Made by a program: the position numbers and the translations under genes. A model generated the notes under the pieces. The model saw only the letters and a program-made list of their open reading frames with translations, had not been told where the DNA came from and ran no database searches. This document shows positions 45,404 to 54,863 of a DNA stretch of 64,000 nt, piece after piece (the stretch's first letter is position 1; every line of letters starts with the position of its first letter). Origin of the DNA: Vreelandella subterranea (GTDB lineage: Bacteria > Pseudomonadota > Gammaproteobacteria > Pseudomonadales > Halomonadaceae); the NCBI RefSeq assembly GCF_900111305.1, contig NZ_FOGS01000007.1, positions 170,158 to 234,157 of the forward strand, in the 5' to 3' direction.

Positions 45404-46144
45404 ATGACGCTATCAGCCGTGACTACACATAAAGATTCATCGGATCATGATGCGGCTTCTCCGGAAGTGCGCACCCTGGCCGAGAGGGTTTTCCAGCAGC
45501 TCCAGGAAGCCATCGTTCGCGGTGAGCTCGCCCCCGGGAGCAAGATTACCGAACCGGGGTTATCGAAAACCTACGGTATATCGCGAGGGCCGCTGCGTGA
45601 AGCGATGCGCCGCCTGGAGGCACACCGTCTAATCGAGCGGGTTCCCCATGTCGGGGCCCGGGTCGTCAAGCTCTCAATGAAAGAGCTGATTGAGCTTTTT
45701 GACGTGCGCGAGGCGCTGGAAAGCATGGCGGCGCGGCTTGCCGCCGAGCACATGTCGCCGGAAGAGGTGCAGGGCTTGCGGGATGTTCTGGCGCTTCATG
45801 AAGGTCAGGCGGACTTAAAGCGTGGCGAAGCCTACTATCAGCGCGAAGGCGATCTCGATTTTCACTACTGTATTGTGCAGGGCAGTCATAACAAGATGCT
45901 GATGAACCTGCTGTGTGACGATCTCTACTACCTCGTGCGTCTTTATCGCACCCAGTTCAGCGCCAGCGGCGCGCGCCCCCAGCGGGCTTTTGTGGAACAC
46001 CACCGCATTGTCGATGCCATCGAAGCCGGCGACGCCGAACTGGCCGAATTATTAATGCGCCGCCACGTCAGCGCCTCCCGCGCCAATGTCGCCGACCGTT
46101 ATGCCGCCATTCTTGAACAACAATCATCGACGCACTCGGGGTAA
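45404..46144 (+). CDS. GntR family (FCD domain) regulator of the methylcitrate operon
   Basis: 246 residues from the ATG at 45404. The winged helix-turn-helix is TLAERVFQQLQEAIVRGELA through LSKTYGISRGPLREAMRRLE. The C-terminal FCD domain has the metal/ligand residues in LDFHYCIVQGSHNKMLMNLL and EHHRIVDAIEAGDAELAELLMRRHV. It is the first gene of the prp cluster, 42 bases before prpB, and probably senses 2-methylcitrate or another propionate intermediate, as its relatives in pseudomonads do. Confidence 0.92.
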   Translation: MTLSAVTTHKDSSDHDAASPEVRTLAERVFQQLQEAIVRGELAPGSKITEPGLSKTYGISRGPLREAMRRLEAHRLIERVPHVGARVVKLSMKELIELFDVREALESMAARLAAEHMSPEEVQGLRDVLALHEGQADLKRGEAYYQREGDLDFHYCIVQGSHNKMLMNLLCDDLYYLVRLYRTQFSASGARPQRAFVEHHRIVDAIEAGDAELAELLMRRHVSASRANVADRYAAILEQQSSTHSG

Positions 46145-46186
46145 AACGCCGTATACCCGTGTCGGATTACAAAGGAGTCTACGCCC

Positions 46187-47089
46187 ATGTCCCATTCAAG
46201 CTTGTCAGGTTCAACACCCGGTGCCCGCTTTCGGGCGGCGCTTGAGGCGAATCGGCCCCTGCCGATTCTTGGCGCCATCAACGCTTACACGGCGATGATG
46301 GCCGAGCGGATAGGGCATCAGGCGATTTATTTGTCCGGTGGCGGCGTGGCGAATGCCTCTTTTGGTCTGCCGGACCTGGGCATGACCACCATGAACGACG
46401 TGGTGGAAGATGCTCACCGTATTTGCGGCGCTACCGATCTGCCCTTGCTGGTGGATATCGATACCGGTTGGGGCGGGGCGTTCAACATTGCGCGTACCGT
46501 CAAGGAAATGCAGCGTGCGGGGGTGGCAGCGGTGCATCTGGAGGACCAGGTGGCCCAGAAGCGCTGCGGGCATCGCCCCAACAAGGCGATTGTCTCCCAG
46601 CAGGAAATGGTCGATCGCATCAAAGCTGCCTCCGATGCCAAGCTCGACCCGGATTTTTACCTGATTGCGCGCACCGATGCGTTCCAGAAGGAGGGGCTGG
46701 ACGCGGCCATCGAGCGTGCCAATGCCTGTATCGAGGCAGGTGCTGACGCCATCTTCGCCGAAGCGGTGCACACCCTGGATGACTACCGGGCGTTTTGCGA
46801 GCGGGTCAACGCGCCGATTCTTGCCAATATTACCGAGTTCGGCGCCACGCCGCTGTTCACCCAGCAGGAGTTGGGCGACGTCGGCTGCCGCATGGTGCTG
46901 TATCCGTTATCCGCCTTCCGCGCGATGAACGCCGCCGCGCTGCATGTCTACCAGAGCATTCTGGACAACGGCCACCAGAAAGACGTGGTGGACACCATGC
47001 AGACCCGCGATGAGCTCTATGACTTCTTGAACTACCACGACTTCGAGCAAAAGCTCGACGCGCTATTTGCCGAGCAGAAAGACGCTTAA
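46187..47089 (+). CDS. prpB: 2-methylisocitrate lyase
   Basis: 300 residues. It splits 2-methylisocitrate to pyruvate and succinate in the methylcitrate cycle. The active-site loop is KRCGHRPNK with the catalytic Cys; [19 protein letters not shown] binds Mg, and IARTDAF and [10 protein letters not shown] are conserved. Length matches enteric PrpB (about 296). Ribosome site AAAGGAG. Confidence 0.96.
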   Translation: MSHSSLSGSTPGARFRAALEANRPLPILGAINAYTAMMAERIGHQAIYLSGGGVANASFGLPDLGMTTMNDVVEDAHRICGATDLPLLVDIDTGWGGAFNIARTVKEMQRAGVAAVHLEDQVAQKRCGHRPNKAIVSQQEMVDRIKAASDAKLDPDFYLIARTDAFQKEGLDAAIERANACIEAGADAIFAEAVHTLDDYRAFCERVNAPILANITEFGATPLFTQQELGDVGCRMVLYPLSAFRAMNAAALHVYQSILDNGHQKDVVDTMQTRDELYDFLNYHDFEQKLDALFAEQKDA

Positions 47090-47131
47090 TAATTTACAAC
47101 CGATAAAAGACACGCTAGCAGGAGACAAGAC

Positions 47132-48259
47132 ATGGCGGATAAACCACAAAACAGTGCGGGACTTCGTGGCCAGAGCGCAGGCTCCACCGCGCTGTGTACC
47201 GTGGGTAAAACCGGATCAGGGCTAACCTACCGCGGCTTTGATATCAAGGAACTGGCCGAAAAAGCCAAGTTCGAAGAAGTCGCCTACCTGCTGTTGAAGG
47301 GCAAGCTGCCCAACCAGGCCGAGCTGGATGACTACATCGCCAAGCTGAAAAGCCTGCGCGGTTTGCCAAGCGCCTTGAAAAATGTGCTGGAGGAGATTCC
47401 CAAAGACGCTCACCCCATGGATGTGATGCGTACGGGGACATCCATGCTGGGTAACCTGGAAACCGAAGAAAGCTTTGAAGAGCAGGACGACGTGGCCGAC
47501 CGTCTACTGGCCGTGCTGCCGTCGATCATCTGCTACTGGTACCGCTACAGCCACGATGGCGTGCGCATCAATACCGAGACCGACGATGCCTCGGTGGGCG
47601 GTCACTTTCTGCATATGCTGCGCGGCGAACCGGCTTCCGAATTGCACGCCCGGGTGATGAACGTCTCGCTGATTTTGTACGCCGAGCACGAGTTCAATGC
47701 GTCCACCTTCACGGCTCGGGTATGTGCCTCGACGCTTTCGGACATGCATTCCTGCGTGACCGGGGCGATTGGCTCGCTGCGTGGGCCGCTGCACGGTGGC
47801 GCCAACGAAGCGGCGATGGCGATGATCGAGAACTGGTCATCCCCGGAAGAAGCCGAGCGCGAGATGCTCGGCATGCTGGCGCGCAAAGAAAAAATCATGG
47901 GCTTCGGCCATGCCATTTATCGCGAGTCCGACCCGCGCAACGCGATCATCAAGCACTGGTCGAAAAAGCTCGCCGACGACGTGGGTGACACGGTGTTGTA
48001 TCCCGTCTCGGTGCGCTGCGAGGAGGTCATGTGGCGGGAGAAGAAGCTGTTCTGCAACGCCGACTTCTTCCATGCCAGCGCCTACCACTTCATGGGCATC
48101 CCCACCAAGTTGTTTACGCCGATTTTTGTGATGTCCCGGCTTACCGGCTGGGCCGCCCACGTGTTCGAACAGCGTGAAAATAACCGCATTATTCGCCCCA
48201 GCGCCGACTATACAGGCCCTGAAAAGAGCGAATGGGTGCCCATCGAAGCGCGCGACTAA
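47132..48259 (+). CDS. prpC: 2-methylcitrate synthase
   Basis: 375 residues, the propionyl-CoA-preferring member of the citrate synthase family. The motifs are GLTYRGFDIKELAEKAKFEEVAYLLL at the start, GPLHGGANEAAMAMIE with catalytic His, GFGHAIYRESDPRN with the second His, and the Asp in NADFFHASAYHFMGIP. The C-terminal IRPSADYTGPEKSEWVPIEAR is characteristic of PrpC. It lies 42 bases after prpB. Confidence 0.95.
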   Translation: MADKPQNSAGLRGQSAGSTALCTVGKTGSGLTYRGFDIKELAEKAKFEEVAYLLLKGKLPNQAELDDYIAKLKSLRGLPSALKNVLEEIPKDAHPMDVMRTGTSMLGNLETEESFEEQDDVADRLLAVLPSIICYWYRYSHDGVRINTETDDASVGGHFLHMLRGEPASELHARVMNVSLILYAEHEFNASTFTARVCASTLSDMHSCVTGAIGSLRGPLHGGANEAAMAMIENWSSPEEAEREMLGMLARKEKIMGFGHAIYRESDPRNAIIKHWSKKLADDVGDTVLYPVSVRCEEVMWREKKLFCNADFFHASAYHFMGIPTKLFTPIFVMSRLTGWAAHVFEQRENNRIIRPSADYTGPEKSEWVPIEARD

Positions 48260-48270
48260 GTGAGGCGACC

Positions 48271-50895
48271 ATGAATACTGACTATCGCAAGCCGCTGCCG
48301 GGCGTGACGCTGGACGGGGTGGCAATGGATTTTTTCGACGCGCACCAAGCCGTGGAGGATATCCAGCCTGGCGCTTACGCAACGCTACCCTTTACCTCGC
48401 GGGTATTGGCGGAACAACTGGTGCGCCGTTGCGACCCGGCGTTGCTTACCGACGCTCTCAAGCAGCTGATTGAGCGCAAGCGCGACCTGGACTTTCCCTG
48501 GTACCCGGCGCGGGTCGTTTGCCACGATATTCTCGGCCAGACCGCGCTGGTCGACCTGGCGGGCCTGCGCGATGCCATTGCCGATAAAGGCGGTGACCCG
48601 GCGAAGGTCAACCCGGTGGTGCCGACGCAGTTGATCGTCGACCACTCGTTGGCCGTTGAGCACGCTGGCTTTGAAAAAGATGCTTTCGAGAAAAACCGCC
48701 AGGTGGAAGACCGGCGCAACGACGACCGTTTTCACTTCATCAACTGGACGAAAATGGCCTTCGAGAACGTCGATGTCATCCCGCCGGGCAACGGCATCAT
48801 GCACCAGATCAATCTGGAAAAGATGTCGCCCGTGGTGCAAGTCCAGCAGGGCGTGGCCTTTCCCGATACCTGTGTGGGCACCGACAGCCATACGCCGATG
48901 ACCGATGCGCTGGGCGTGATTTCCGTCGGGGTGGGCGGGCTTGAGGCGGAGAGCGTCATGCTCGGCCGCGCCTCAATGATGCGTCTGCCAGATATCGTCG
49001 GCGTGGAACTTACCGGCAAGCTTCAGCCCGGCGTGACCGGCACCGATATGGTGCTGGCGATTACCGAGTTTCTGCGCAGCGAGCGCGTGGTCGGCGCCTA
49101 CCTGGAGTTTTACGGTGAAGGTGCCGATGCGTTGACCGTGGGTGACCGTGCCACCATTTCCAACATGACCCCCGAGTACGGCGCCACGGCCGCCATGTTT
49201 TACATCGACAGCCAGACCATCGACTACCTCAAGCTCACCGGGCGTGAGGACGAGCAGGTGGCCCTGGTCGAGGCCTACGCCAGGCATACCGGTCTCTGGG
49301 CTGACAGCTTGAAAAGCGCCGAATATGAGCGGGTGCTGCGCTTTGACTTATCCAGCGTGACGCGCACCTTGGCGGGGCCTTCCAACCCCCATGCCCACCT
49401 GCCGACCTCCGAGCTTGCCAGGAGCGGCATCGCGGGGAATATGGATAAAGCCCGCGCTGAAGAAGAGGCGGGCCGAATGCCGGACGGCGCGGTGATCATC
49501 GCGGCAATCACCAGCTGCACCAATACCTCCAACCCGCGCAACATGGTGGCGGCGGGCCTGATTGCCCGCAATGCCAACAAGCTCGGTCTGACCCGCAAGC
49601 CCTGGGTCAAGTCGTCGCTGGCACCGGGCTCGAAAACCGTCAAGATGTACCTGGAAGAAGCCGGTTTGATGAGCGAGCTGGAAGACCTGGGCTTTGGCGT
49701 GGTGGCCTATGCGTGCACCACCTGCAACGGCATGTCCGGTGCACTGGACCCGAAGATTCAGGAAGAGATTATTGACCGGGATCTTTACGCCACGGCCGTC
49801 CTGTCCGGTAACCGCAACTTTGACGGGCGTATTCACCCCCACGCCAAGCAGGCCTTTCTGGCCTCGCCACCGCTGGTGGTGGCTTACGCCATCGCGGGGA
49901 CGATCCGCTTTGATATCGAAAAGGATATTCTGGGACACGATGCCCAGGGCAACCCGGTCACCCTCAAGGATATCTGGCCCGACGACAGCGAGATCGACGC
50001 CATTGTGAAATCGTCGGTAAAACCCGAGCAGTTTCGCGATACGTATATCCCGATGTTCGACCTGCAGAAGAGCGCGCGCACCCAGGTCAGCCCGCTTTAT
50101 GAATGGCGTCCCCAGAGTACCTATATTCGTCGTCCCCCCTATTGGGAGGGCAACATGGCCAAAGAGCGGGGCTTGAAGGGGATGCGGCCGCTCGCCATTC
50201 TGCCGGACAACATCACCACCGACCATCTGTCGCCCTCCAACGCAATTCAGCTGAACAGCGCGGCGGGTGAATATCTGGACAAGATGGGGTTGCCGGAGGA
50301 GGACTTCAATTCCTACGCGACCCACCGGGGCGATCATTTGACCGCTCAGCGTGCCACATTGGCGAATCCCAAGCTGTTCAATGAAATGGTCCAAGATGAG
50401 CAGGGTAATGGGGTGCAAGGATCGCTTGCCCGGATTGAGCCAGAAGGCAAGGTGACCCGGATGTGGGAAGCCATTGAAACCTACATGGCCCGCAAGCAGC
50501 CGCTGATCATTATTGCGGGCGCCGACTACGGCCAGGGGTCTTCCCGCGACTGGGCTGCCAAGGGCGTTGCGCTGGCCGGGGTCGAAACCATTGTTGCCGA
50601 GGGGTTCGAGCGTATCCACCGCACCAACCTTATCGGTATGGGCGTAATGCCGCTGCAGTTTGAAGAGGGCACTACGCGGCATACGCTGGCGCTGGACGGC
50701 ACCGAAATTTACGACGTGGAGGGCACCCCGCAGCCGGGCGCCACGCTCACGCTGGTGATCCATCGTCAGAGTGGCAGTACCGAACGCGTGCCGGTGATTT
50801 GCCGTCTGGATACCGCCGAGGAGGTGTCGATTTATACCGCTGGCGGTGTCCTGCAGCGCTTTGCGCAGGACTTTCTCGAATCCACTGCCGCCTAG
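48271..50895 (+). CDS. acnD: Fe/S-dependent 2-methylisocitrate dehydratase AcnD
   Basis: 874 residues from the ATG at 48271, an aconitase-family enzyme that dehydrates 2-methylcitrate to a 2-methylaconitate isomer. The cluster cysteines are in ITSCTNTSNPRNM and YACTTCNGMSG. PDTCVGTDSHTPM and the swivelling domain with ADYGQGSSRDWAAKG are present. The pair with prpF directly downstream distinguishes AcnD from AcnA. Confidence 0.94.
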   Translation: MNTDYRKPLPGVTLDGVAMDFFDAHQAVEDIQPGAYATLPFTSRVLAEQLVRRCDPALLTDALKQLIERKRDLDFPWYPARVVCHDILGQTALVDLAGLRDAIADKGGDPAKVNPVVPTQLIVDHSLAVEHAGFEKDAFEKNRQVEDRRNDDRFHFINWTKMAFENVDVIPPGNGIMHQINLEKMSPVVQVQQGVAFPDTCVGTDSHTPMTDALGVISVGVGGLEAESVMLGRASMMRLPDIVGVELTGKLQPGVTGTDMVLAITEFLRSERVVGAYLEFYGEGADALTVGDRATISNMTPEYGATAAMFYIDSQTIDYLKLTGREDEQVALVEAYARHTGLWADSLKSAEYERVLRFDLSSVTRTLAGPSNPHAHLPTSELARSGIAGNMDKARAEEEAGRMPDGAVIIAAITSCTNTSNPRNMVAAGLIARNANKLGLTRKPWVKSSLAPGSKTVKMYLEEAGLMSELEDLGFGVVAYACTTCNGMSGALDPKIQEEIIDRDLYATAVLSGNRNFDGRIHPHAKQAFLASPPLVVAYAIAGTIRFDIEKDILGHDAQGNPVTLKDIWPDDSEIDAIVKSSVKPEQFRDTYIPMFDLQKSARTQVSPLYEWRPQSTYIRRPPYWEGNMAKERGLKGMRPLAILPDNITTDHLSPSNAIQLNSAAGEYLDKMGLPEEDFNSYATHRGDHLTAQRATLANPKLFNEMVQDEQGNGVQGSLARIEPEGKVTRMWEAIETYMARKQPLIIIAGADYGQGSSRDWAAKGVALAGVETIVAEGFERIHRTNLIGMGVMPLQFEEGTTRHTLALDGTEIYDVEGTPQPGATLTLVIHRQSGSTERVPVICRLDTAEEVSIYTAGGVLQRFAQDFLESTAA

Positions 50896-50910
50896 CCGGG
50901 GAGCAACGTC

Positions 50911-52095
50911 ATGGCTCATGCGCCGCAACTCAAGATCCCCGCCACCTATATGCGTGGCGGGACCAGCAAGGGTGTGTTTTTTAAACTCGATGACTTGCCC
51001 GGTGCCGCCCGGCAGCCCGGCAAGGCGCGGGACAGGCTGTTGCTAAGAATGATCGGCAGCCCCGACCCCTACGAGAAACAAATCGACGGTATGGGCGGGG
51101 CAACGTCCAGCACCAGTAAAACGGTGATTCTGTCGAAAAGTGAATCGCCCGAGCACGATGTGGATTACCTCTTCGGCCAGGTCGCTATCGACAAGCCGTT
51201 TGTCGACTGGAGCGGTAACTGCGGCAATCTTTCGGCGGCGGTGGGCCCCTTTGCGATTACCCATGGCCTTGTCGATCCTGAGCGGATCCCTGAAAACGGC
51301 GTGGTCGAGGTGCGTATCTGGCAGGTCAATATCCAGAAGACGATTATCTCGCGGGTGCCGGTGACCAACGGCGAAGTACAGGAAACCGGCGACTTTGAGC
51401 TCGATGGGGTCACCTTTCCCGCTGCCGAGATTCCAGTGGCCTTCATGGATCCGGCCGATGGCGAAGGGGCCATTTTCCCAACCGGCAACCTTGTCGATGA
51501 CCTGGAGGTGCCGGGGGTAGGCACGCTCAAAGCCACCCTGATCAACGCCGGTATTCCCACGGTGTTTATCAACGCCGCCGACATTGGGTATGCCGGTACC
51601 GAGCTTCAAGAGGCGATCAATGGCGATAGCAAGGCGCTTTCGATGTTTGAGACCATCCGCGCTCATGGCGCCGTCCGCATGGGGCTGATTAAACACCCGG
51701 ATGAAGCGGCCAGCCGCCAGCACACGCCTAAAGTGGCGTTCGTCGCGCCACCGGCGGGGTATACGGCGTCGAGCGGTAAAACGATTGACGCCTGTGATAT
51801 CGACCTGCTGGTGCGGGCGCTCTCCATGGGGAAACTCCACCATGCCATGATGGGCACCGCCGCTGTCGCGATCGCCGCGGCGGCGGCAATTAAAGGCACC
51901 CTGGTCAACGAGGCGGCGGGAGGCGGCGAACGCGATGCGGTCACCTTTGGCCATCCCTCGGGCAGTCTGCGGGTGGGGGCTCAGGCAAGTCTGGTGGACG
52001 GGCGCTGGCAAATAGACAAAGCTGTCATGAGTCGCAGCGCGCGCGTATTGATGGAAGGCAGCGTGCGCGTTCCGGGGGATACGCTGAACCAGTAG
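50911..52095 (+). CDS. prpF: 2-methylaconitate cis-trans isomerase
   Basis: 394 residues with a diaminopimelate-epimerase-like fold: IPATYMRGGTSKGVFFKLDDLP at the start, GMGGATSSTSKTVIL, the DWSGNCGNLSAAVGPFAI segment with its cysteine, and TVFINAADIGYAGTELQ. It converts the AcnD product into the isomer that aconitase can hydrate. It starts 15 bases after acnD. Confidence 0.95.
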   Translation: MAHAPQLKIPATYMRGGTSKGVFFKLDDLPGAARQPGKARDRLLLRMIGSPDPYEKQIDGMGGATSSTSKTVILSKSESPEHDVDYLFGQVAIDKPFVDWSGNCGNLSAAVGPFAITHGLVDPERIPENGVVEVRIWQVNIQKTIISRVPVTNGEVQETGDFELDGVTFPAAEIPVAFMDPADGEGAIFPTGNLVDDLEVPGVGTLKATLINAGIPTVFINAADIGYAGTELQEAINGDSKALSMFETIRAHGAVRMGLIKHPDEAASRQHTPKVAFVAPPAGYTASSGKTIDACDIDLLVRALSMGKLHHAMMGTAAVAIAAAAAIKGTLVNEAAGGGERDAVTFGHPSGSLRVGAQASLVDGRWQIDKAVMSRSARVLMEGSVRVPGDTLNQ

Positions 52096-52106
52096 GGGGA
52101 TAAGAC

Positions 52107-53600
52107 ATGCATACCGCCGACGTTAATGACCGTCCTGACTATGACCCTGAACTGCAAACACTGGCCGACTACGTTCTCAACTTTCGTGCCCCTTCCGAGG
52201 AGGCGCTGACCACGGCGCGCTACTGTTTGATGGATACGCTGGGTTGCGGGTTGCTGGCATTGCGTTTCCCGGCGTGTGCCAAACACCTTGGCCCCTTGGT
52301 CGAGGGGACGACAGTGCCGCATGGCGCTCGCGTGCCGGGCACCTCGCTACGGCTGGATCCCGTCAAGGCAGCCTGGGACATTGGTGCCATGGTGCGCTGG
52401 CTCGATTACAACGATACCTGGCTTGCCGCTGAGTGGGGACACCCCTCTGACAACCTGGGCGCGATTCTTGCCGTTGCCGACCATCTTTCCCAGAAACGAG
52501 TGGCTGAAGGTGCTGCGCCGCTGATAATGGAGGATGTGCTGCACGCCATGGTCATGGCCCATGAAATTCAGGGCGTGCTGGCGCTGGAAAACAGTTTCAA
52601 CCGTGTGGGCCTTGACCATGTGGTGCTGGTAAAAGTGGCCTCCACCGCCGTGGTCGCCAAGCTGATGGGCGCTGACCGTGAACAGTTGCTGTCGGCGCTT
52701 TCCCATGCCTGGGTAGACGGTCAGAGCCTGCGCACCTATCGTCACGCCCCCAATGCCGGTTCCCGTAAAAGCTGGGCGGCAGGCGATGCCACTTCGCGGG
52801 CCGTGCGTCTGGCGGATATCGCCATGCGCGGCGAAATGGGCATTCCCAGTGCATTGACGGCGCCGCAATGGGGGTTTTACGACATCGCCTTCAGCCATAG
52901 CAATAGCAATAAAGACCTCAGTCTTAAGCCCGAAGGCGAGCGTCGACTGCGCTTCCAGCGTGAGCTGGGCTGCTACGTGATGGAAAATATTCTCTTCAAG
53001 GTGGCGTTCCCTGCTGAGTTTCATGCCCAGACCGCCTGCGAGGCGGCGGTGACGCTGCACCCGCAGATCAAAGATCGCCTGGCGTCCATCGAGCGCATTG
53101 TGATCACGACGCACGAAGCGGCCATTCGAATCATTTCCAAAACCGGCCAACTCGCCAACCCTGCCGACCGCGACCACTGCCTGCAGTACATGGTGGCCGT
53201 CCCGCTGATGCAGGGGGCATTAACCGCTGATCACTATGAAGATGACTTTCATGCCGCGCACCCGCTGATTGATCAGCTGCGCGAAAAGATGGTGGTGGAA
53301 GAGAACCCTGATTATTCAAACGCCTACCTGGATCCTGAAAAGCGCTCGATTGCCAATGCCGTACAGGTGTTTTTTGATGATGGGACGGCGACGGAAAAGG
53401 TCGCTGTGGAATACCCGCTGGGGCATCGGCGGCGTCGCGGCGAAGGCATGCCGCTGTTGCTCGAGAAGTTTCAGCGCCACCTTGCCACGCGGTTTCCCGG
53501 GCATCGCTGCGAGCAGATACTCCAGGCCTGCGAAGACCATGCATTGCTTGCGTCCATGCCGGTTAACCGCTTCATGACGCTATGGGAAATGACGCCGTAA
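52107..53600 (+). CDS. prpD: 2-methylcitrate dehydratase PrpD
   Basis: 497 residues of the MmgE/PrpD family. Signature stretches are [44 protein letters not shown] and [38 protein letters not shown]. It does the same dehydration as AcnD without iron, so the operon has both routes. It is the last gene of the prp operon and is followed by a long hairpin. Confidence 0.94.
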   Translation: MHTADVNDRPDYDPELQTLADYVLNFRAPSEEALTTARYCLMDTLGCGLLALRFPACAKHLGPLVEGTTVPHGARVPGTSLRLDPVKAAWDIGAMVRWLDYNDTWLAAEWGHPSDNLGAILAVADHLSQKRVAEGAAPLIMEDVLHAMVMAHEIQGVLALENSFNRVGLDHVVLVKVASTAVVAKLMGADREQLLSALSHAWVDGQSLRTYRHAPNAGSRKSWAAGDATSRAVRLADIAMRGEMGIPSALTAPQWGFYDIAFSHSNSNKDLSLKPEGERRLRFQRELGCYVMENILFKVAFPAEFHAQTACEAAVTLHPQIKDRLASIERIVITTHEAAIRIISKTGQLANPADRDHCLQYMVAVPLMQGALTADHYEDDFHAAHPLIDQLREKMVVEENPDYSNAYLDPEKRSIANAVQVFFDDGTATEKVAVEYPLGHRRRRGEGMPLLLEKFQRHLATRFPGHRCEQILQACEDHALLASMPVNRFMTLWEMTP

Positions 53601-53607
53601 ACGACGA

Positions 53608-53638
53608 ATCGCCCGATTCCCTGGCGTAATCGGGCGAT
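53608..53638. terminator. Hairpin between prpD and the comEA-like gene
   Basis: An 11-bp stem (ATCGCCCGATT/AATCGGGCGAT) with a 9-base loop lies between convergent genes. The T-run is poor, but position and stem strength suit a terminator for one or both. Confidence 0.65.
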
Positions 53639-53654
53639 GTTTAGCGGTGTCATC

Positions 53655-53939
53655 TTAGTCTTCAACGGCTACCTGATCGCGAATTCGGTCAACCGTTGCC
53701 GGTCCAATACCGCTGACGCGGGTCAGGTCATCGATATTTTCGAAGTCGCCGTTTGCCTCACGCTCTTCGATGATGGCTGCGGCTCGGCTGGGGCCGATAC
53801 CCGGCAGCTCATCGAGTAATTCGGGGTCGGCGCTGTTGACGTTGATCGGCGCAATGTCCTGAGCCAAGCCGCTGCTGGCAACCCCAATGCCGACGCTGAA
53901 GAGTAATGCGGCGAATAATCCTTTCAGTGATAGCTTCAT
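53655..53939 (-). CDS. Exported helix-hairpin-helix protein, ComEA-like
   Basis: 94 residues from the ATG at 53939. A signal peptide of about 26 residues (FAALLFSVGIGVASSGLA) is followed by two HhH motifs: INVNSADPELLDELPGIGPSRAA and FENIDDLTRVSGIGPATVDRI. Such proteins bind double-stranded DNA in the periplasm and help pull it in during transformation. The name is by domain; a competence role is not shown. Confidence 0.9.
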   Translation of the reverse strand: MKLSLKGLFAALLFSVGIGVASSGLAQDIAPINVNSADPELLDELPGIGPSRAAAIIEEREANGDFENIDDLTRVSGIGPATVDRIRDQVAVED

Positions 53940-54063
53940 CGTAAGCCCCTTTATGGCGTTTTCAGTTCTAATGGTGGTTATAAGTCCCATCGTGAGCGGG
54001 GAAGCCCCGCTCTTTCACCATAACGGGATGACAGAAGGATGCTGTCAGAAATTAGCCATAGGT

Positions 54064-54107
54064 TATGTAAGCCTTTTGCTATACAGGCATGGCAAAAGGC
54101 TTACATA
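54064..54107. repeat. 16-bp inverted repeat upstream of pyrF
   Basis: Arms of 16 bp (TATGTAAGCCTTTTGC at 54064-54079 and its exact complement at 54092-54107) flank a 12-base loop. There is no T-run. The right arm overlaps the likely -35 region of pyrF. It could form a strong mRNA hairpin for the upstream direction, an operator, or a small mobile-repeat relic. Confidence 0.8.
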
Positions 54108-54131
54108 GCAAACCGAAGGGACTGATATAAT
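54101..54131 (+). promoter_or_regulatory. Candidate pyrF promoter
   Basis: A perfect TATAAT (54126-54131) is 27 bases before the pyrF ATG; TTACAT at 54101 is a possible -35 at a long 19-base spacing. The weak -35 overlaps the inverted repeat, suggesting regulation. Confidence 0.5.
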
Positions 54132-54157
54132 GCGCCGAAACACTTGGGGAGCTTGGA

Positions 54158-54856
54158 ATGGCTGTCACTGAATCACCGCTGATTATCGCACTCGATTACC
54201 CTTCGCTGGACGCGGCGCTATGCATGGCCGATCAGTTGGATCCGTCCCGGTGTCGGCTCAAGGTCGGTAAAGAGCTATTTACCCGCAGCGGCCCGGCCGT
54301 GCTGGAAGCATTGCACGGGCGTGGCTTTGAGGTATTTCTGGACCTTAAATTTCATGACATTCCCAATACGGTGGCCAGCGCAGTAGAAGCGGCAGCAGAG
54401 CAGGGCGTCTGGATGGTCAACCTGCATGCCAGCGGCGGTCGGGCAATGATGGAAGCTGCCGCAGCGCGTCTGGCGCAACAGCGCCTCACCACCCACCTGA
54501 TTGCCGTAACGGTCCTGACCAGCATGCAGGTCAGTGATCTGGAGGATGTCGGGGTGTTTTCAGCAGTTAGCGACCAGGTGACGCGACTGGCTCAGCTCGC
54601 CAAGCAAAGTGGCTTGCATGGCGTCGTGTGTTCGGCTCAGGAAGCGACGCAACTGGCGTCGCTATGTGGTGACGAGTTCTTGAAAGTGACGCCAGGCATT
54701 CGACCTGCTTTCGCTGCGGCCAATGACCAGCAGCGGATCATGACGCCCCGGGACGCGATGCAGGCGGGTAGCACGCACTTGGTCGTCGGGCGGCCGGTTA
54801 CCCAGGCAGAACATCCCATGGACGCGCTGAAAGCTATCGAGCAAGAGTTGGTATAG
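54158..54856 (+). CDS. pyrF: Orotidine 5'-phosphate decarboxylase
   Basis: 232 residues, last step of UMP synthesis. The catalytic charged network is visible in [14 protein letters not shown] and [18 protein letters not shown] (Lys and Asp residues); VTPGIRPA and [17 protein letters not shown] form the phosphate-binding end. Length is standard. In many relatives pyrF is co-directional with lapAB; here it converges on lapB with 7 bases between. Confidence 0.96.
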   Translation: MAVTESPLIIALDYPSLDAALCMADQLDPSRCRLKVGKELFTRSGPAVLEALHGRGFEVFLDLKFHDIPNTVASAVEAAAEQGVWMVNLHASGGRAMMEAAAARLAQQRLTTHLIAVTVLTSMQVSDLEDVGVFSAVSDQVTRLAQLAKQSGLHGVVCSAQEATQLASLCGDEFLKVTPGIRPAFAAANDQQRIMTPRDAMQAGSTHLVVGRPVTQAEHPMDALKAIEQELV

Positions 54857-54863
54857 AGAGCCG

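Noticed and set aside
49348..50928. A 526-codon frame antisense to acnD
   Set aside because: No family resemblance, His/Arg/Gly-rich composition typical of a shadow frame.
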